A stretch of DNA of 64,000 bases from Phlebotomus papatasi (lineage: Eukaryota; Arthropoda; Insecta; Diptera; Psychodidae): assembly GCF_024763615.1 (NCBI RefSeq), contig NC_077223.1, positions 10,602,001 through 10,666,000 of the forward strand, read 5' to 3'. Of this stretch, positions 1 to 13,400 are shown one piece after another. A model generated the notes under the pieces. That model did no database searches and had not been told where the DNA came from. It saw nothing but the letters and a program-made list of their open reading frames with translations. The stretch's first letter is position 1; every line of letters starts with the position of its first letter. A program made the translations under genes and the position numbers.

Positions 1-2132
1 GGAGAGAATTTTGCAAGTGGAAACATAAAGATTAATTTAATTATACTATGCGCAAATTAATTGACAAAATATTGCAAAGGAAGGAAAATAATTGAGAATA
101 ACCACCCCAAAAAGTAATGCTGAAGACAAGAAAATTTGTCCAATTTCTGATGAATTATTTGTGAGAATTTGTGATGAAACTAACTTCAAAAAGTTTGTAA
201 CACGAAATTTCCGAGAGAAGTATCAAAATACAAAAAAAAGTTTGCCTTATCAGGAAATTGTACTTTATATACTTTTTAGTAAAATGTCGTATGACAAGCA
301 AGATAGGTGAGAAATTTTCAAACCTTTCCACTTGAAATGCTTTATTGAAGCATCTTTTGTGACACATTCTCGAATTCTCGGCATTTTCTATCTTTTATAA
401 TACTTCATTTTTTTCGATTTAAACATCCTCTTTAACACTAAAGACACTAATATTAATTTCTTATTACTTAACCTAAAATCCCATTCGCATGGAGCAAAAG
501 GAAACTTTTGCATCGTAGAAAATACATCAACCAATAGAAAACGATTAGTTTCAATATGGCGGAAGAATTTTTTAGTCTACTGAAAACTTTCATAGAAATC
601 CTATTGAAATTTGTCGAAAAAGAAATAGATGATTATATATTTTGACTGTTTGACTATTTTCAAGAATTGTTGTTGTCCCTCACAATATGAGTCTGAAAGG
701 GAAAGCTTAACTGCTCGAAGGATGTGGTTTATTCACAAATTTTTAACAATTTTCCATGAAACTTGAATTGAACTAGCTGTATTTTGGTTAAAACTAAAGC
801 ACAAAACATATACGCACTTTGTGACTTATTGAATTGTCAAAACTAAAAGTTGACCATCATGAAGTTGTACACAATTCTTGTACAAGTTGCACCAAGCTGT
901 CAATTTGAATGTCGAAAAATTTAATGGAGGACATATTCATTGCTTTCTTATGGGTCTTATTGATTGACCCAGATCAAAGTCAGCCATATTGAAAATAAAG
1001 GTTTCCTATTTGCTGAATTCGTTTGCAATTTGCATTTTTGCTACATACGACCTGAGTTTCATTCAAAATGGGACTTTGGATAATCAATTCGTTATTTTTT
1101 ACTTACCTAGATTTTTATTCGCCAAATTTTGGAGTCTTAGGTTATTCATTTTTTTTTAATTTCTATAATGTCCGAATTCTTTCTTCTTTATGTATTTAAG
1201 GCACTTGCATTGTCTTTCTTTTTGGGGGCTTAGTAACAAGAGGGAGCACATTGACACATCACGATGAGATGCTTTTGAGATCATCAGAGCCCATAAACTT
1301 GGGAGATGTCTTCCGATGTTGGGCTAAGTTTGAGACCATCAAAGATAGTTTACACTGATATTACTGTCTCAGGGGGTATGTTGAGGATTTTAACAGCAAT
1401 TGTTAGATGATGTTGGCATTAGACGCACCATTTAATGTGAGATAACCTCACGATATCGTATTTTAGACACTACACCGCAGGAGTTTTCCTTTAAAACTTA
1501 TGACGCAATTATCCAACGATGGAACGACAGCAGCGGGAGACAGTGGGTCAGGATACCTCCCCAATCGATATCCACTGCGGCCGACATGGAGCTCATTGTG
1601 AAGTCCATGTCTTCTATTGGTGTTTCCGAACTCCGTGTGTAAAACTGATGGATATCACTTATCTAGCAAATATTTGGGCGCAGTCATTACCGGGGTGGTA
1701 GTTGGTTTTGGAGGGTGATTGTGCCCATTAAGACAGCCAAAGGAGAGAAAGACGGTTTCTCGTTAAACCTTAGAGCTAATGGTATAGTACATTGGACAGG
1801 GTTAAGTGTGATTAATCAATACATCGGTGGATTGCTGTCAAAACCTATTTTTTTTCTGAACTCTCCCAAATAGACACATTTAACGTTTTCTTTTCCAAAC
1901 AGTGTCATTTTAATTTTCATATATATTTACATGAGAAATAATAAGCAAAAAGATTGACAAACAAAAAAACCGCCCCAAATATTTACGCTCACCATACTTT
2001 CCTCAGTCAGTTCCATTACATTTATTAACATAATCAGAAATTAGAGATTTCGGATAAAATGTAGGGAAAGGCTTTCAGGCTTCGCACATACTGTGTCTCA
2101 AACATTTCATACATATTTCTTCCATATTCTTA
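1..2132. other. Gene-free left flank
   Basis: No coding exon or RNA gene could be supported here. Short open frames lack recognisable domains. The part from about 1220 to 1830 is visibly richer in G and C than its surroundings and may be an old coding or transposon remnant, but no motif could be named. At about 2065-2110 there is half of a repeat whose sequence (gggaaaggctttcaggcttc) resembles the left end of the element at 22381. Confidence 0.5.
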
Positions 2133-2550
2133 CGGCGTTATCACATTTGCACATTAAAATTTTAATGTGATTCACATTAATTGTCGCTTGTAAGCATCCA
2201 AATATGTTATTTGTGTCTTTGAGTCACTTAATATTTGGGGTTTTTCTATTTATTGATAAAGAACTGGACTTGGCCTGCAAAAATAAGTTTAAATTTACCT
2301 TGAAATTTACCTAAAGCATAAATATTTTTCACATTAAAAAATTAAAGAGAAAATCGCATTAATTTTTCGCATTAATGCTATAAATCAATTTATATCAAAT
2401 TTTGCGGGCCAAGTCTACCTTTTTATCAACAAATAGATCAAATTTTGAATATAAAAAGATTCAAACACACAAATTACACATTTGGACTCTCACCAGCGAC
2501 AATTAATGTGAATCATATTAAAATTTTAATGTGCACGTGTGATAACACAG
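2133..2550 (+). mobile_element. PIF/Harbinger-like MITE, copy 1 of 5
   Basis: A non-coding 418 bp element with terminal inverted repeats: CGGCGTTATCACA at the left and TGTGATAACACAG at the right, continuing into a palindromic ACATTAAAATTTTAATGTG block. It is flanked by TTA on both sides. Four other copies lie at 11909, 21863, 31722 and 50687. It has no transposase, so movement would need an enzyme made elsewhere. TTA or TAA target duplications are typical of the PIF/Harbinger superfamily; that assignment is inference. Confidence 0.85.
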
Positions 2551-3305
2551 TTATAATGAATTTGATCTTAAACCACACATTTCTTGAAAAAAATCAGGGG
2601 AAAGCGCCCATGCTTCGTACTTTCCCAAGCCTCGTTATGACTAAATTTTAAAAATTAAAAGTGAACAATTAGCGTAGCTTGAGCTACTGTCTTTCTTCAA
2701 TATAATATAACGTCATTTTTATCTAAAATAATTACGCAAGAACTAACCGAAAAAAATTTTGGCACAAAGGCCTTACGTCATTTTCTCAAAGTAACATTTA
2801 CGTAAGTTAAACGTGAGTTTTGCAATTGCAACTACCGCTCAATTTTTTTCACGGTGATAAGACGTTGTCAGTATATTTTTCTACGTACGAATACAATGCT
2901 GAATTGAAATAAATATTCTTCATTATCTGCATCATATTTTGTGATAACATGAATATAATCATAAGAAACGGACGAAAATTGGTATTGATTTTGTAAACAT
3001 TTGAGTGGATTTTAATTAGTTCACCCTTGAAAAATTACTAAAAATATATTGTAAAGAAGCTCTGAAATAAGTATCAATAGGAATTATTTCTAGACTCTAG
3101 ACTATTTATGGTTGATATTGACAAAAAACGGACGGATTATGTTGTAGGTGGTAGCCGCTAGAGAGTCCGGTGAGGGATTGGTATTCAATGCGATACAATA
3201 TGCAGAGGATGTAATGACATGAGATATACTGCCTCAAAGTGAATTCTCAAGGATACAGTCGGCCTGTTTGATGGAGGTTATCTGGGAACGGGCAGTTTTG
3301 ACGTA
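2551..3305. other. Gene-free stretch with element relics
   Basis: Contains at about 2596-2650 a half element (ggggaaagcgcccatgcttc) related to the MITE ends at 50176. Around 3140-3300 there is a G-rich patch that could be a decayed reverse-transcriptase remnant, but it is too degraded to call. Confidence 0.35.
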
Positions 3306-4602
3306 GGGGAGACCGGGGAGGTTTGGGACAGTTTTTCATGTTTTGACTTTGAAACACTATTCCAAAAACTCACGATAGTGTATTACAATTTTATGCGGTC
3401 TATAGGATACTTATGGGTATTGACTTTATACAAAGTATTCGATAGAACTTGGAAAACAACTGAGTTTTCTTGGAGAAGATAAAACATTTTACTTGACGCT
3501 TTGTCCCAAACCTCCCCGATGTGGGGCAGTATGGGACGCAAAAGGGGATGTTTGGGACGCGTTTTTTCTCGCATAATTTGTATTACTGGAACACGTTAAT
3601 TAATTTTAAATACCAGATTAAAAATATTTCTGATAGAAATAATAATGTTTCATCTTTTATTTACACTTAGAAATTAATATCAATTTTATTTGTACAGTAG
3701 AGTCATTTATTGTCAATTAATTATTTAAAGTATTTTCTTCTTATTTTCCATCTACCTTTCTTTTCTTTTTTTATTCTAAATATTGCAATCATGATTATTA
3801 AATTCCTCAGGCGAGCAGATTTTCTTGCAACTTTTAGTTAGTTTTGAACTCATTGATGGATTTCTGTTTGATTTTACGACAACTGCATTGTACCTGTTTT
3901 CTCATTATTTCTCTGAATTAGCTCTCGCCTTGTCTTTTCTGGAGAACTTGTTCGAGAAATTTTCGAAAAAAATAGTTTTTAACTAGATTGGGCAAAGATC
4001 GAATATCCTCTGAATTATGGATTCAATTAGAATTATTAATTCCCAAGACAATGATGGTTTAATTGTCCCTGTAGTTAGAGAAATCTGCTGCACTGATAAA
4101 CTTTGCACAAGAGGGAGATTTCCAGTAGAAACTGGGCATTACTCTTCATTTTGACAATAAACAATTGCATACCACCTACAATCTTGTCGAAAATCAACGT
4201 CCCATTCATCCCCTTTCAGGTGTCCCAAACATCCCCACGTGTAGTTTGGGTATTTAAAACCTTTATGTATTAAACAAGAGCGTATAATCTCTGAAACTTT
4301 TATAAAAATATGTTCCCAGATTATACTGCTACCTAATAAGATAAAAAAGTTTTGATTATATATCGCTGATATAAAATACAAAGAGGAAAACTGAGACGTC
4401 AAAATATACGATTTTTATCAATTTTTAAAAAAATGTTCATAGAATTAAAACAATAAAACTGAGGATATCCATTCTTTTAGTCAAGATACATCTTAATATT
4501 GCCTACGATACAATAATGGTTAAATCCCATTTATTTCAAAAATTAATTGAAAAAATCGCCTTGTCCCACACTGCCCCTGTCCCAAACCTCCCCGGTCTCC
4601 CC
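3306..4602. mobile_element. GGGG-ended DNA element, 1.3 kb, TA target
   Basis: Terminal inverted repeats of about 25 bp read ggggagaccggggaggtttg at the left and the reverse complement at the right. The element is flanked by TA on both sides (3304-3305 and 4603-4604). The terminal word (tttgggaca, cctccccg) recurs inside near 3505-3560 and 4210-4245. No open frame of credible length is present, so this is a non-autonomous element. It belongs to the GGG-ended set described in the findings. Confidence 0.8.
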
Positions 4603-4644
4603 TATCCTACCCGTGATAGAGTATTTCTTAGGTGATACATAATA

Positions 4645-4982
4645 CAGTAGAGCCCCGCTATAAACCATCGCTCTATAGTCAACAATTTATCGACCTTTGA
4701 TTTCAAAACACTGATTTTAAGTTAGGTTATGTTTTTTAGTACGCGACATGCAATGTTGTGATAATTATTTTAATATTTTTGGCAAACTTTATGGAGTAGT
4801 TGTGATAATTGTGATCCATAATAAAAAAAGCGAGGACAAGTACCACAATCGCAAAGAAAGTGGAAGCCGTCGAGCAATTTCAATACTAAAAGTTGTTGAT
4901 AGTTTTAAAAAATGACATGGACTATAGTGCGACCCAGGTGTCAAATCTGGAACCAAATATGGCCTATAGCGAGGCTCTACTG
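4645..4982 (-). mobile_element. TA-flanked MITE with CAGTAGAG ends, copy 1
   Basis: A 338 bp element whose inverted ends read cagtagagcc(c/t)cgctata, flanked by TA at 4643-4644 and 4983-4984. The interior matches, in reverse orientation, the element at 39977-40646. That copy carries a second MITE inserted in its middle. TA target and short ends suggest mobilisation by a Tc1/mariner-type transposase (inference). Confidence 0.85.
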
Positions 4983-4984
4983 TA

Positions 4985-7191
4985 GACCCAATAGAGATGC
5001 CTGGGTTCAGCGGTTCCAGCGATTTAGGTACTGTCCTCTCTTTATATTTAAATCTACTTATGATCCCTTTTGTCATAAATTTTAAGGTTATTTGAGTAGT
5101 AATAATAATAAACTAAATTCCGAAAGTAATAAACATATGGGTGCCTAAATAATTACAATGACCATATGATAAAAATATCTTACTTATGACTCAATTTTGT
5201 TACTTGGAAAGGGATTCTTGGATCCTCGAATTTCGCAAACATATACTTGGGTCTATCAGGTATCGTAAAAATCTTTTGAAGTATTCTCAGGATACGTGGG
5301 ACGCGAATATCTCTTTTAATGATTTTTGGATTCGTGAATAACTTCTCAAGTATTTTTTGAGGAATCTTTTATGTATTTTCCGAATAATTCTGTGAAATAC
5401 AACCTTTTGATAAAAATTTCTCCTTAAAGATCACTTCAAAATTTTTGCGGTGATAGGCGGAATCCCTACATCTCATCGTACATTTCATACGTCTTCCTTA
5501 ACCCGGTCAAGATTTTTTTTATGTAGCCCCTTAGTAAAAATAAATATAAAAAATTATTGCAATTGATTTATTTGTACTGAGTTTGACTTCAATTTCCGAT
5601 ATGTTTTTTTTTATTTGATACTGTTTCCTTCTGAAATTTAAACAAAACAATTCCCAAGAAATTTACATGACAGTAAGCAATATATTTTAATTAAATTCAA
5701 GGGAAAACATATGAAGAACTCATCATCGGTTTATTTGGAAAAATGCGAAACAAGAATTTAAAAAAAAATATCGATAAGAAAATTCTAAGATTTAAAAAAA
5801 AAGTATTCGTGTTGTTCTTTTAGGAGTATACTTGAACTTTTATTGAATATCAAATATTCTTTTCAAGTTAGAAATAAAAGAAGATACAGGAGAAATGTAG
5901 GAGGAATATTTATCAGAGAGACGATTCTCATGGTATGTATTTCACAAATGTTTATGGAATAGTAAAGAATGAAAAACTGATAAAATATATATAATGTCAG
6001 GAAAAAAAAACGGAGAAAAACGTTCTTCGTTAACATATCTCCTTACGGCTTTAAAGCAAATAATTTTAATATTGTTTCAATAAATCACATTTTGCCGGAT
6101 GTTTGGAATTCAGTTTCACCCTTTTAATGCAACGTTTTCAGCTGAATGTTTATCTTGTCATTTCGAAGGAAAAATCAAGAGCTTCAGGTCACAGGTGCAG
6201 GAAATGTTCTAGAATCAATTTGAAAATTGATAGCAATTGACAACAAAACAATTTTCTGCTGAGAAGAAAATTTTTCTGTTGGCGTAGGGACTTTGCTAAG
6301 ATTATTTTCTTGTTATTTTCTTATTATTTCCCCCGAAATCAGTTTCTCTAGCAGAAGCTAGTAGTTTCTCCAGAGGATAGATGTATGAGCTTTTACTTGA
6401 AATGCTAAATAATGTTTTTCACCGATTTATCATTTCTCGTATTTTAGAGTCAATATATCGTAAGAAATTTACGTCAAATTGGAGCTTTTTGAAGCTATTT
6501 AAGCGATTTCTTTCAAAATCCTCCAATTTGATGAAAATTTCTCAGAATATTTTACTTTAAAATATCTTCCTCTTGTCAAATTATCAAGAAATAAAACCAC
6601 TACAAACCTTTCATAAAACAATCAATCTAGACACTTTAACGTTCTTTGAATCTTTAGCAAGTCAGCTTTTTCAATTTGCTAGATGAGGATGAAACATTGG
6701 AGGAAAAAAAAATATTGAAAAATAACTTTCCATTTTGTTTAAATAAAGTTGAAATATCTGAAAGTGGCAGACAATTGAGTTCCAATAAGCTTCAAAGAGA
6801 AAATATTTCTGAAATGTACTTTTGAGAGTCATAAATGTTCGATATACAAAATGATTGGCATATCGCACGAGTTCGAAGTCAGCTTATTGGAAAAACTTCA
6901 TCAATCGAGCATGATTTTTTTTTGTCAAAATAATTTGCAAGATTCTTCAGCATTTTCCTTTTATAATTCATCTGTTTTTTTTGGTAATAATTCCTTTTCT
7001 CAAATCCTGAGAAAATAAATGAGAAAATGTTCTCGAGAAAATCACCTGAAAACCATGAAAGTGTCCAGAAAATGCCTAAGGGTGAAAAGTGAGACAACCC
7101 CTTGAGGACAAACATAAAGATTTATGTCTGCCTCCTCGTCTCATCAACATTTTCCCACCGTCGTCAATTTGACAGCAATCCATCGAATTAT
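4985..7191. other. Gene-free AT-rich stretch
   Basis: No repeat pair, RNA gene or exon could be supported. This is where a last exon of the minus-strand klingon-like gene could lie if the gene ends within the window. No segment with a proper acceptor and a plausible hydrophobic C-terminus was recognised. Confidence 0.4.
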
Positions 7192-7239
7192 TTATGGGGA
7201 TCGGTGTAGAAATTGGGGGAGGAACCCCGTGTCAATTAC

Positions 7240-7410
7240 CTCATTCCATCCGTATCGGTTCTTGGCCTGGATAATCGCCTCGTAGACGGAATTTCGCTCC
7301 AGGTTCTTGATGGTATGCGACATGACAAAGTGGTTAGGCTCTGAACGTGCCATAGTGGGCACCAGTACTACATCATTCCACTTTCCTGGGTGCTGGTATG
7401 TCTCGTTCAT
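7240..7410 (-). CDS. klg: klingon-like exon 5: second half of FnIII domain
   Basis: The exon follows a cttttgcag acceptor at 7411-7412 and begins in phase 0 with MNETYQHPGKWNDVVLVPT. It ends AKNRYGWNE, the conserved end of the FnIII domain (Tyr-Gly-Trp-Asn, strand G region), followed by a GTAATT donor at 7239. Length is 57 codons. If the donor is not used, the frame runs 15 more residues to a TAA at 7192-7194. That would be an abrupt soluble C-terminus without an anchor. Splicing to a further exon left of here is more likely, because family members continue past this point. Confidence 0.85.
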
Positions 7411-10400
7411 CTGCAAAAGATACCCCAGATATTGGGGATGGTTATGCGTGAGAAGTTGCCAGAATTATAGCTGACACCTGGCCAATGAACGTACTATCCT
7501 GGGGCTTGCATACACCCAGAAAACAAGAATGGTAAGCATCTGTACTGACACTTCGACGACTCCCAAGCATTGTCCATGCTCTTAAATAATAATTTGATCC
7601 AAGTGCATAAAATAAGTCCTTAATAAGTACTTATTAAGTTCTTAATTAAGGATTTTTTTAGGCGACACTACTGACATGGTGGTAAAAGTTGAAACAGGAA
7701 TAGAGAATGTGATGGACACGAACCGGCTAACACAATGTTAGGAGTCTTTAATAAATCCTTAATAAGTACTTATTGAGCACTTAATTAAGGAATCTTTTAG
7801 GCAAGTGTAGGAGATCTAGTGCGAAAAAAAAACAGAAAGAAATGGAGCAATTTGACTTACTAGAGAAACATAAACACAAAATGTTATTAAATGTGTGAAA
7901 TGCTTCAAAGTTTTTATGGTTTTAGTAATTAGATCCAGAACAGCGGTTGGCGCTGTCTTTATGGCCCCTGTTATCGCAAGACAGGTCATTCTTTGGAACC
8001 GTTCTAGTGCACACGCCGAATTTTTAAATTCGACTGTCGGCCACCATATCCATCTACATAAGAAATTATTGGCCTAACGATGGTAGTTTTAGTAATAAAT
8101 CTATAAAAAGTAAACTAGGTTTTTTTAGTACAATCTGTCCTTCCTGTGAGTGTCTAAATCTGTTGATGAAATCCTATGAATCAAAGACACAATTTTACCA
8201 GAGCTTTCGACACTTATCGTGTCTTCCTCAGTGGTTCTTGGTTGGTCTTTTCTTTAGTATTTTTCTCACTAATTCCTATAGTTTGTTATACATCAGTTTT
8301 TTGAATTTGATTAAGAACTGGAAAAACTTATGTATAACAAACTAGAGGAATTAGATACAAAAATACTAAAGAAAAGACCAACCAAGAACCACTGAGAAAG
8401 ACACGATATGTGTCGAAAGCTCTGGTGAAATTGTGTGTTTGATCCATAGGATTTAATCAAGAGATTCCGACGCTCACCGGAAGGACAGATTGTCCTAAAA
8501 ACCTAGCTCAGTTCGACTACTGTCGGCTATCTCGTTACATAAAAAGTAAAGTTGTAGTAGAACTGTTGAGCCTAGAGGAGTCGGAGGAAGAAAGCCTGTC
8601 CTTACGAAGACTCTTTTAAGTCAACGGTACCAATCACTGTTCAGTTGGGGTGGTGACTCTGAGGGGTGCTATAACGGCTAACTTCAGAGGAACTATATTG
8701 CTAGTCTCCGCGGATAAATGGAGTAAAAGCAGCCGACGGATATATCCCGAATGTGTATACGAATCTATTTCCTCAGTCGGCCTTCAGCAATGAAGCTCAG
8801 AGGTAGCCAGACTCGTGAGCTCTCGAGGAAGAGCAATGGAGTCTTTATTATTGTTGCAAAGTTCACTGATTTGCATTTTGATTTCCTAAGTATAACTCAA
8901 GGCCCTTATTTTAGTCACAACAACTTGCAATCTGAGAACGTAATTTTGCTGAGAATGCGCATAAATTGTATCGCGTACGTTGTATTCTTAATGTGTTGCT
9001 CCCGGAATATACCACCTGCGAAAGAACTTTTCACCGTTTTTCTCTTTAGGTTGGTCACCGATGCTAAGACAGCGGTGGACGATTGTTACCTGTACACAAT
9101 TGTACACAATTCCTCCATATTCTATTAATTCTTCACTTTAGCGGGTGATTCTAGAGTTTAAGTTACCCACAGGATTCCCAAATTTCGATGAATCCTCTCT
9201 CTAATCCGAGATAATCCGTATAATCCGAGAATGTATACATTCCCTTGAGTCACATAAACTCTTGTTTGAGGAGTTAACATTTTACAAAATTTGCGACATT
9301 ATATTCTTAACCCTTTAAGGACGATTGGGTCACCGGTGATCCAAAAATGAAATTTTTCCTACGGCATTTTAAAGCTATGTTTTGCTCTAAAAAGTCAGAA
9401 AAAGTGATTTTTTCTGACCCCGATTTTAAACCTTCTCGTCCTTAAAGGATTAACCGACTGTCCGGTTTCTTTTTGTGCCAGACACATCAGAAATACTTCT
9501 TCTGAGGTATCAGGGCTACAAGCGACGTGTTCAACTTGCCAATTAAACAAAAGTGTTAGATTTTTAGTTTTCCTTTGACAAATATAAAAAATAACATGAG
9601 AAATTAAAATTAACTAGTAACTATGTACACACAGCTCTTCGTTATCCGGGTGACAGCTGTCAAACACTGGCGGTTGATGCATTCAAAATTATTTTTACTA
9701 AACATGAAGTTTCTCCAGTGTGAATTAAAGTATTATTATCATTGTATCGAAGTTTTTAATACATAAATTGTGATAAAAAAAAAATGAAATGTAAGCATAC
9801 CATGAAGAAAATTCTCTTGTTCTTTGTCAGACAGAAAATAAATTTACACAGCATAAAATATAAAAACCGTTGATCATTCAGAAAACCTAAATGTCATTTT
9901 GTCCCCCAGTCAGCCGGATAATGAAGAGCTGTGTGTAAAAAGTACTTAGTCGAAAGCCCTTAATTAAGTACTTAGTGTTAAGGCTGAGTCATGCCATATA
10001 AGTTTTCCTACTTGCCACAAAGCGCAAACGTTTCTCACATATTTTTAAGTAATTGGATGTTCTACAACTCTTATTAAGAAGAACTCATTGAGAACTTATT
10101 AAGTACATAATAAATACTTAATGTGTTAGCCGGACAATGTCATTTGAAACCAGGGGGTGACATTAGCACTGAAGAAAGATATATCCATTTCACAAGATAT
10201 CTCCAAAACTACGTAGGTTGCCAATTTGGGGTTTTTGGTTGCCTATTCAATATTAAGTTGGCTTTTATTTTGTATTTGTATGTTTTCCTAATTCATTCTA
10301 CAATGACAGAAAACAGCTAAACTCAAAACTCTTTCGGCACGCTAAAACATAGGAAACGTCATGTCCCCTGTTTGAAACTGTCAAATTCAAAAATTCAAAA

Positions 10401-13400
10401 TAAACTCACCAGTAATTTTCTGTATAGCAGCCTTATTTCCTCAAGTGGTGGAATGGACTCAACATTCCAAGTGAGATTGTAATTGTCCAAATAGCCACTG
10501 TAGACAGGTGATAGGAAGGTAGCCGGACCCGGTCTTCCAGACACCTCAATGTACTTCTTCGTACGCCCTAACGCATTATCTGCTACGCAACTGTAGTTGC
10601 CAAAATCCGATGTCTGGAAGTTTCTAATGGTCAGCAGATACTGCTCACCAACTGAATGCATAGTTCGACGTTCTGTGGGATCCAGAAGGAAGGAATTCTG
10701 AAACCACTGCATCTCTGAACTTGTATCTCCGTGCACTGTACAGCAAAGTTCTACATCGTGTCCTTCACTAGCATGCACCCAGCTCTTCTCTACGGTGATT
10801 TCGGGAGGAGCTGTGGAGAAGACACATCCAACAATCATAAATTGCAGTCAGAGACATTCCTCATCCTCCACTTTTGCCACATCGAAGGAATTGTGGCAAT
10901 ATTAACTACACAACTTATAAGCATGATTCACTCTCAAACTCCCATCTCTTGTGGGCGAAGTTGCAGCAGCGGATGCATCCGCTGGCAGGAAATTTTGCTT
11001 GAGAAATTCCCAGTTGTAGGGAGAAATCCCTCGAGTACGATATGAGCATTTCGCTTTATTCGACAATAACTAATTCATAATTAATTTATCATAAATTAAA
11101 TACGAAAATAGTCTTAGAAATGAAGGTGGTCCTTTTAGCAAAATGCTGCAATTTCCTCAAATGATTGAAAACAAATTGACGGAAAATTTATCATAATATC
11201 CTAAAGCATTTATTTTTTCATAAAGGGAAATGAAGAAACTTTTCTTAAGGGTAAAGAGGTTTAGTAAAAGTTACATTATTTCAATTGTTTGTATAGTTCA
11301 ACAAAATCTTCGAATTAATAATTTGGTTCTCAATCCCTTCACCAATTGACTAAAAATTCCAAACGCCAAAATAGCCCTATCCACTCCTAATTCCAAAAAT
11401 TAAATTGTGCATTAGCGAATGCTAAAGAAGGATTCAAATCATTCCTCATAAAGATCACCTGAAAATCTAAAACGTCCCCTTGCTCTCTTCTAATATTCTT
11501 ACAAATTTTCATAATTTAATTGAGGTTCATCCTCTTGAAAATTTAATAGTAAGTTGTAGTATGTTCACACAAAAAAATTCTTTCAATTCTGTGGTAAAAC
11601 CACACATTGCGGAGAGAGAACATTTCTCAAAAATATTTTCGCAGAAGACAAATGCTTGCAGAGGAAAATCCTCGAGAGAACCTCTTTGGTCAGACATTCC
11701 ACATAAAAAATGCCCTGAAATGGACGGAAACACTTGTGTCATTTTTTATTTCTTGTCACATTTTAATAACAGTTAGTTGGTATACGTATTTTTTACAATC
11801 GCAGCTTCTGTAATCCGGTATGACCCTTGATCTATGCTGAAATACTTTATATTTGGCAGGAAAATGTCTCAACTTGCGGCATAAGCATATTTATTTAGGG
11901 CAGACTAACTGTGTTATCACACTTGCATATTAAAATTTTAATATGATTCACATTAATTGTCGCTGGTGAGAGTCCAAATGTGTAATTTGTGTGTTTGAAT
12001 CATTTTATATTCAAAATTTGATCTATTTGTTGATAAAAAGGTAGACTTGGCCCGCAAAATTTGATATAAATTGATTTATAGCATTAATGCGAAAAATTAA
12101 TGCGATTTTCTCTTTAATTTTTTAATGTGAAAAATATTTATGCTTTAGGTAAATTTCAAGGTAAATTTAAACTTATTTTTGCAAGCCAGGTCAACTTCTT
12201 TATCAATAAATAGAAAAACTCCAAATATTGAGTGACTCAAAGACACAAATAACATATTTGGACGTTCACAAGCGACAATTAATGTGAATCACATTAAAAT
12301 TTTAATGTGCAAGTGTGATAACGCCGTTTAGTTTAAAATATGACATTTTTTATGGTGCAATTCAATGAAAAATAAAAGAAATGCTTCTCCTGAACATTTT
12401 TAGTCCCTACTTGACTGTTCTCAATTGCTTCTGCATTATCGACTTTTCTTTGTGTTGATTGCTGTCGCGACTGTTTCCGTCAGCACTCGTCGTGTTCCAA
12501 AACTGACAGGAACCAACAGGAAATCGATTAGGTAGAGGCTCATGGGAATGACCATGTAAATACTAAAAAGTTTTCATGAGAGAGATTATTCCCCTTTTTC
12601 ATTTTTCATTGGAATAGCATCATCATTCCTTTATTAAATACAGTACCGTATCTGCGAGTGATTGTATACTCCGCGGATGACTTAGCCTCCCAACTGTTCT
12701 TAAACTTTTTTTTAATTCTAATGTTTAAGAACGGTCCTCGTCGATCAGACATGGTAGATCTGATCGATAAAGACCGTCCTTAAGTGCTACAATTAAAGAA
12801 AAGCTTACGAACAGCGTGGAGGCAAAGTCATCCACGAAGAACAAAGTCACTCGCATCTACGGTACTAAAATTAAGGTCAAAGGAAAACCTCTTCGACAGG
12901 GAACTCCTATTAGAACTTTTGTCAAAATGTAGAAATTTACTTAATATATCTAATATAATGTAAATAATATGACATTTTCTCATTAATCTGCATTTTCCGA
13001 TAAAAATAAATGTTCAAACATCTTCTTGAAGTGACGGAAGATCGACCAGCGTGGGCTGCTAAATTGCATATCATGAACCCGCGAACTCAATAAAGATAAG
13101 CGGTTGAAAATGATGATGATGATCATGATAAATGTTCAAATTGTGTATACCAAATGGTACAGAGTAAGGTGTCAGTAGGTCCTGGCACCAGTTCCTAAAG
13201 TGTCAATAGATGTTCCTTTCACCCTACTCCAAATAAAGCGAAAATCTATTCATATTGATAAGTTTTGAGTTTTATTACCTAAGTTTAAGCAAAAAACACG
13301 AAATGTTTATTCCTTTTTATTCAACTTTGATAACTTTTCTTCGATTCTTAATGCACATTTTCAGTAATCCGAATTTTAGACGCGGTTTTTAACCGGTTAA

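Larger units (their letters stand above)
7411..10409 (-). other. klingon-like intron 4
   Basis: The intron is bounded by GTGAGT at its start (10409 reading down) and cttttgcag at its end. It holds paired AAGTACTTA-type repeats, a fold-back element at 8115-8506 and MITEs at 9308 and 9628. The part 8510-9130 is relatively G+C-rich and contains open frames without recognisable domains; nothing more can be said of it. Confidence 0.75.

Noticed and set aside
3120..3300. Possible decayed reverse transcriptase (a YAEDV-like string near 3205)
   Set aside because: Only a handful of residues resemble the motif and stops occur close by; too weak to call.
8751..9128. 125-codon open frame
   Set aside because: No domain, no splice context, and no repeat relation seen; could be part of an unrecognised element.
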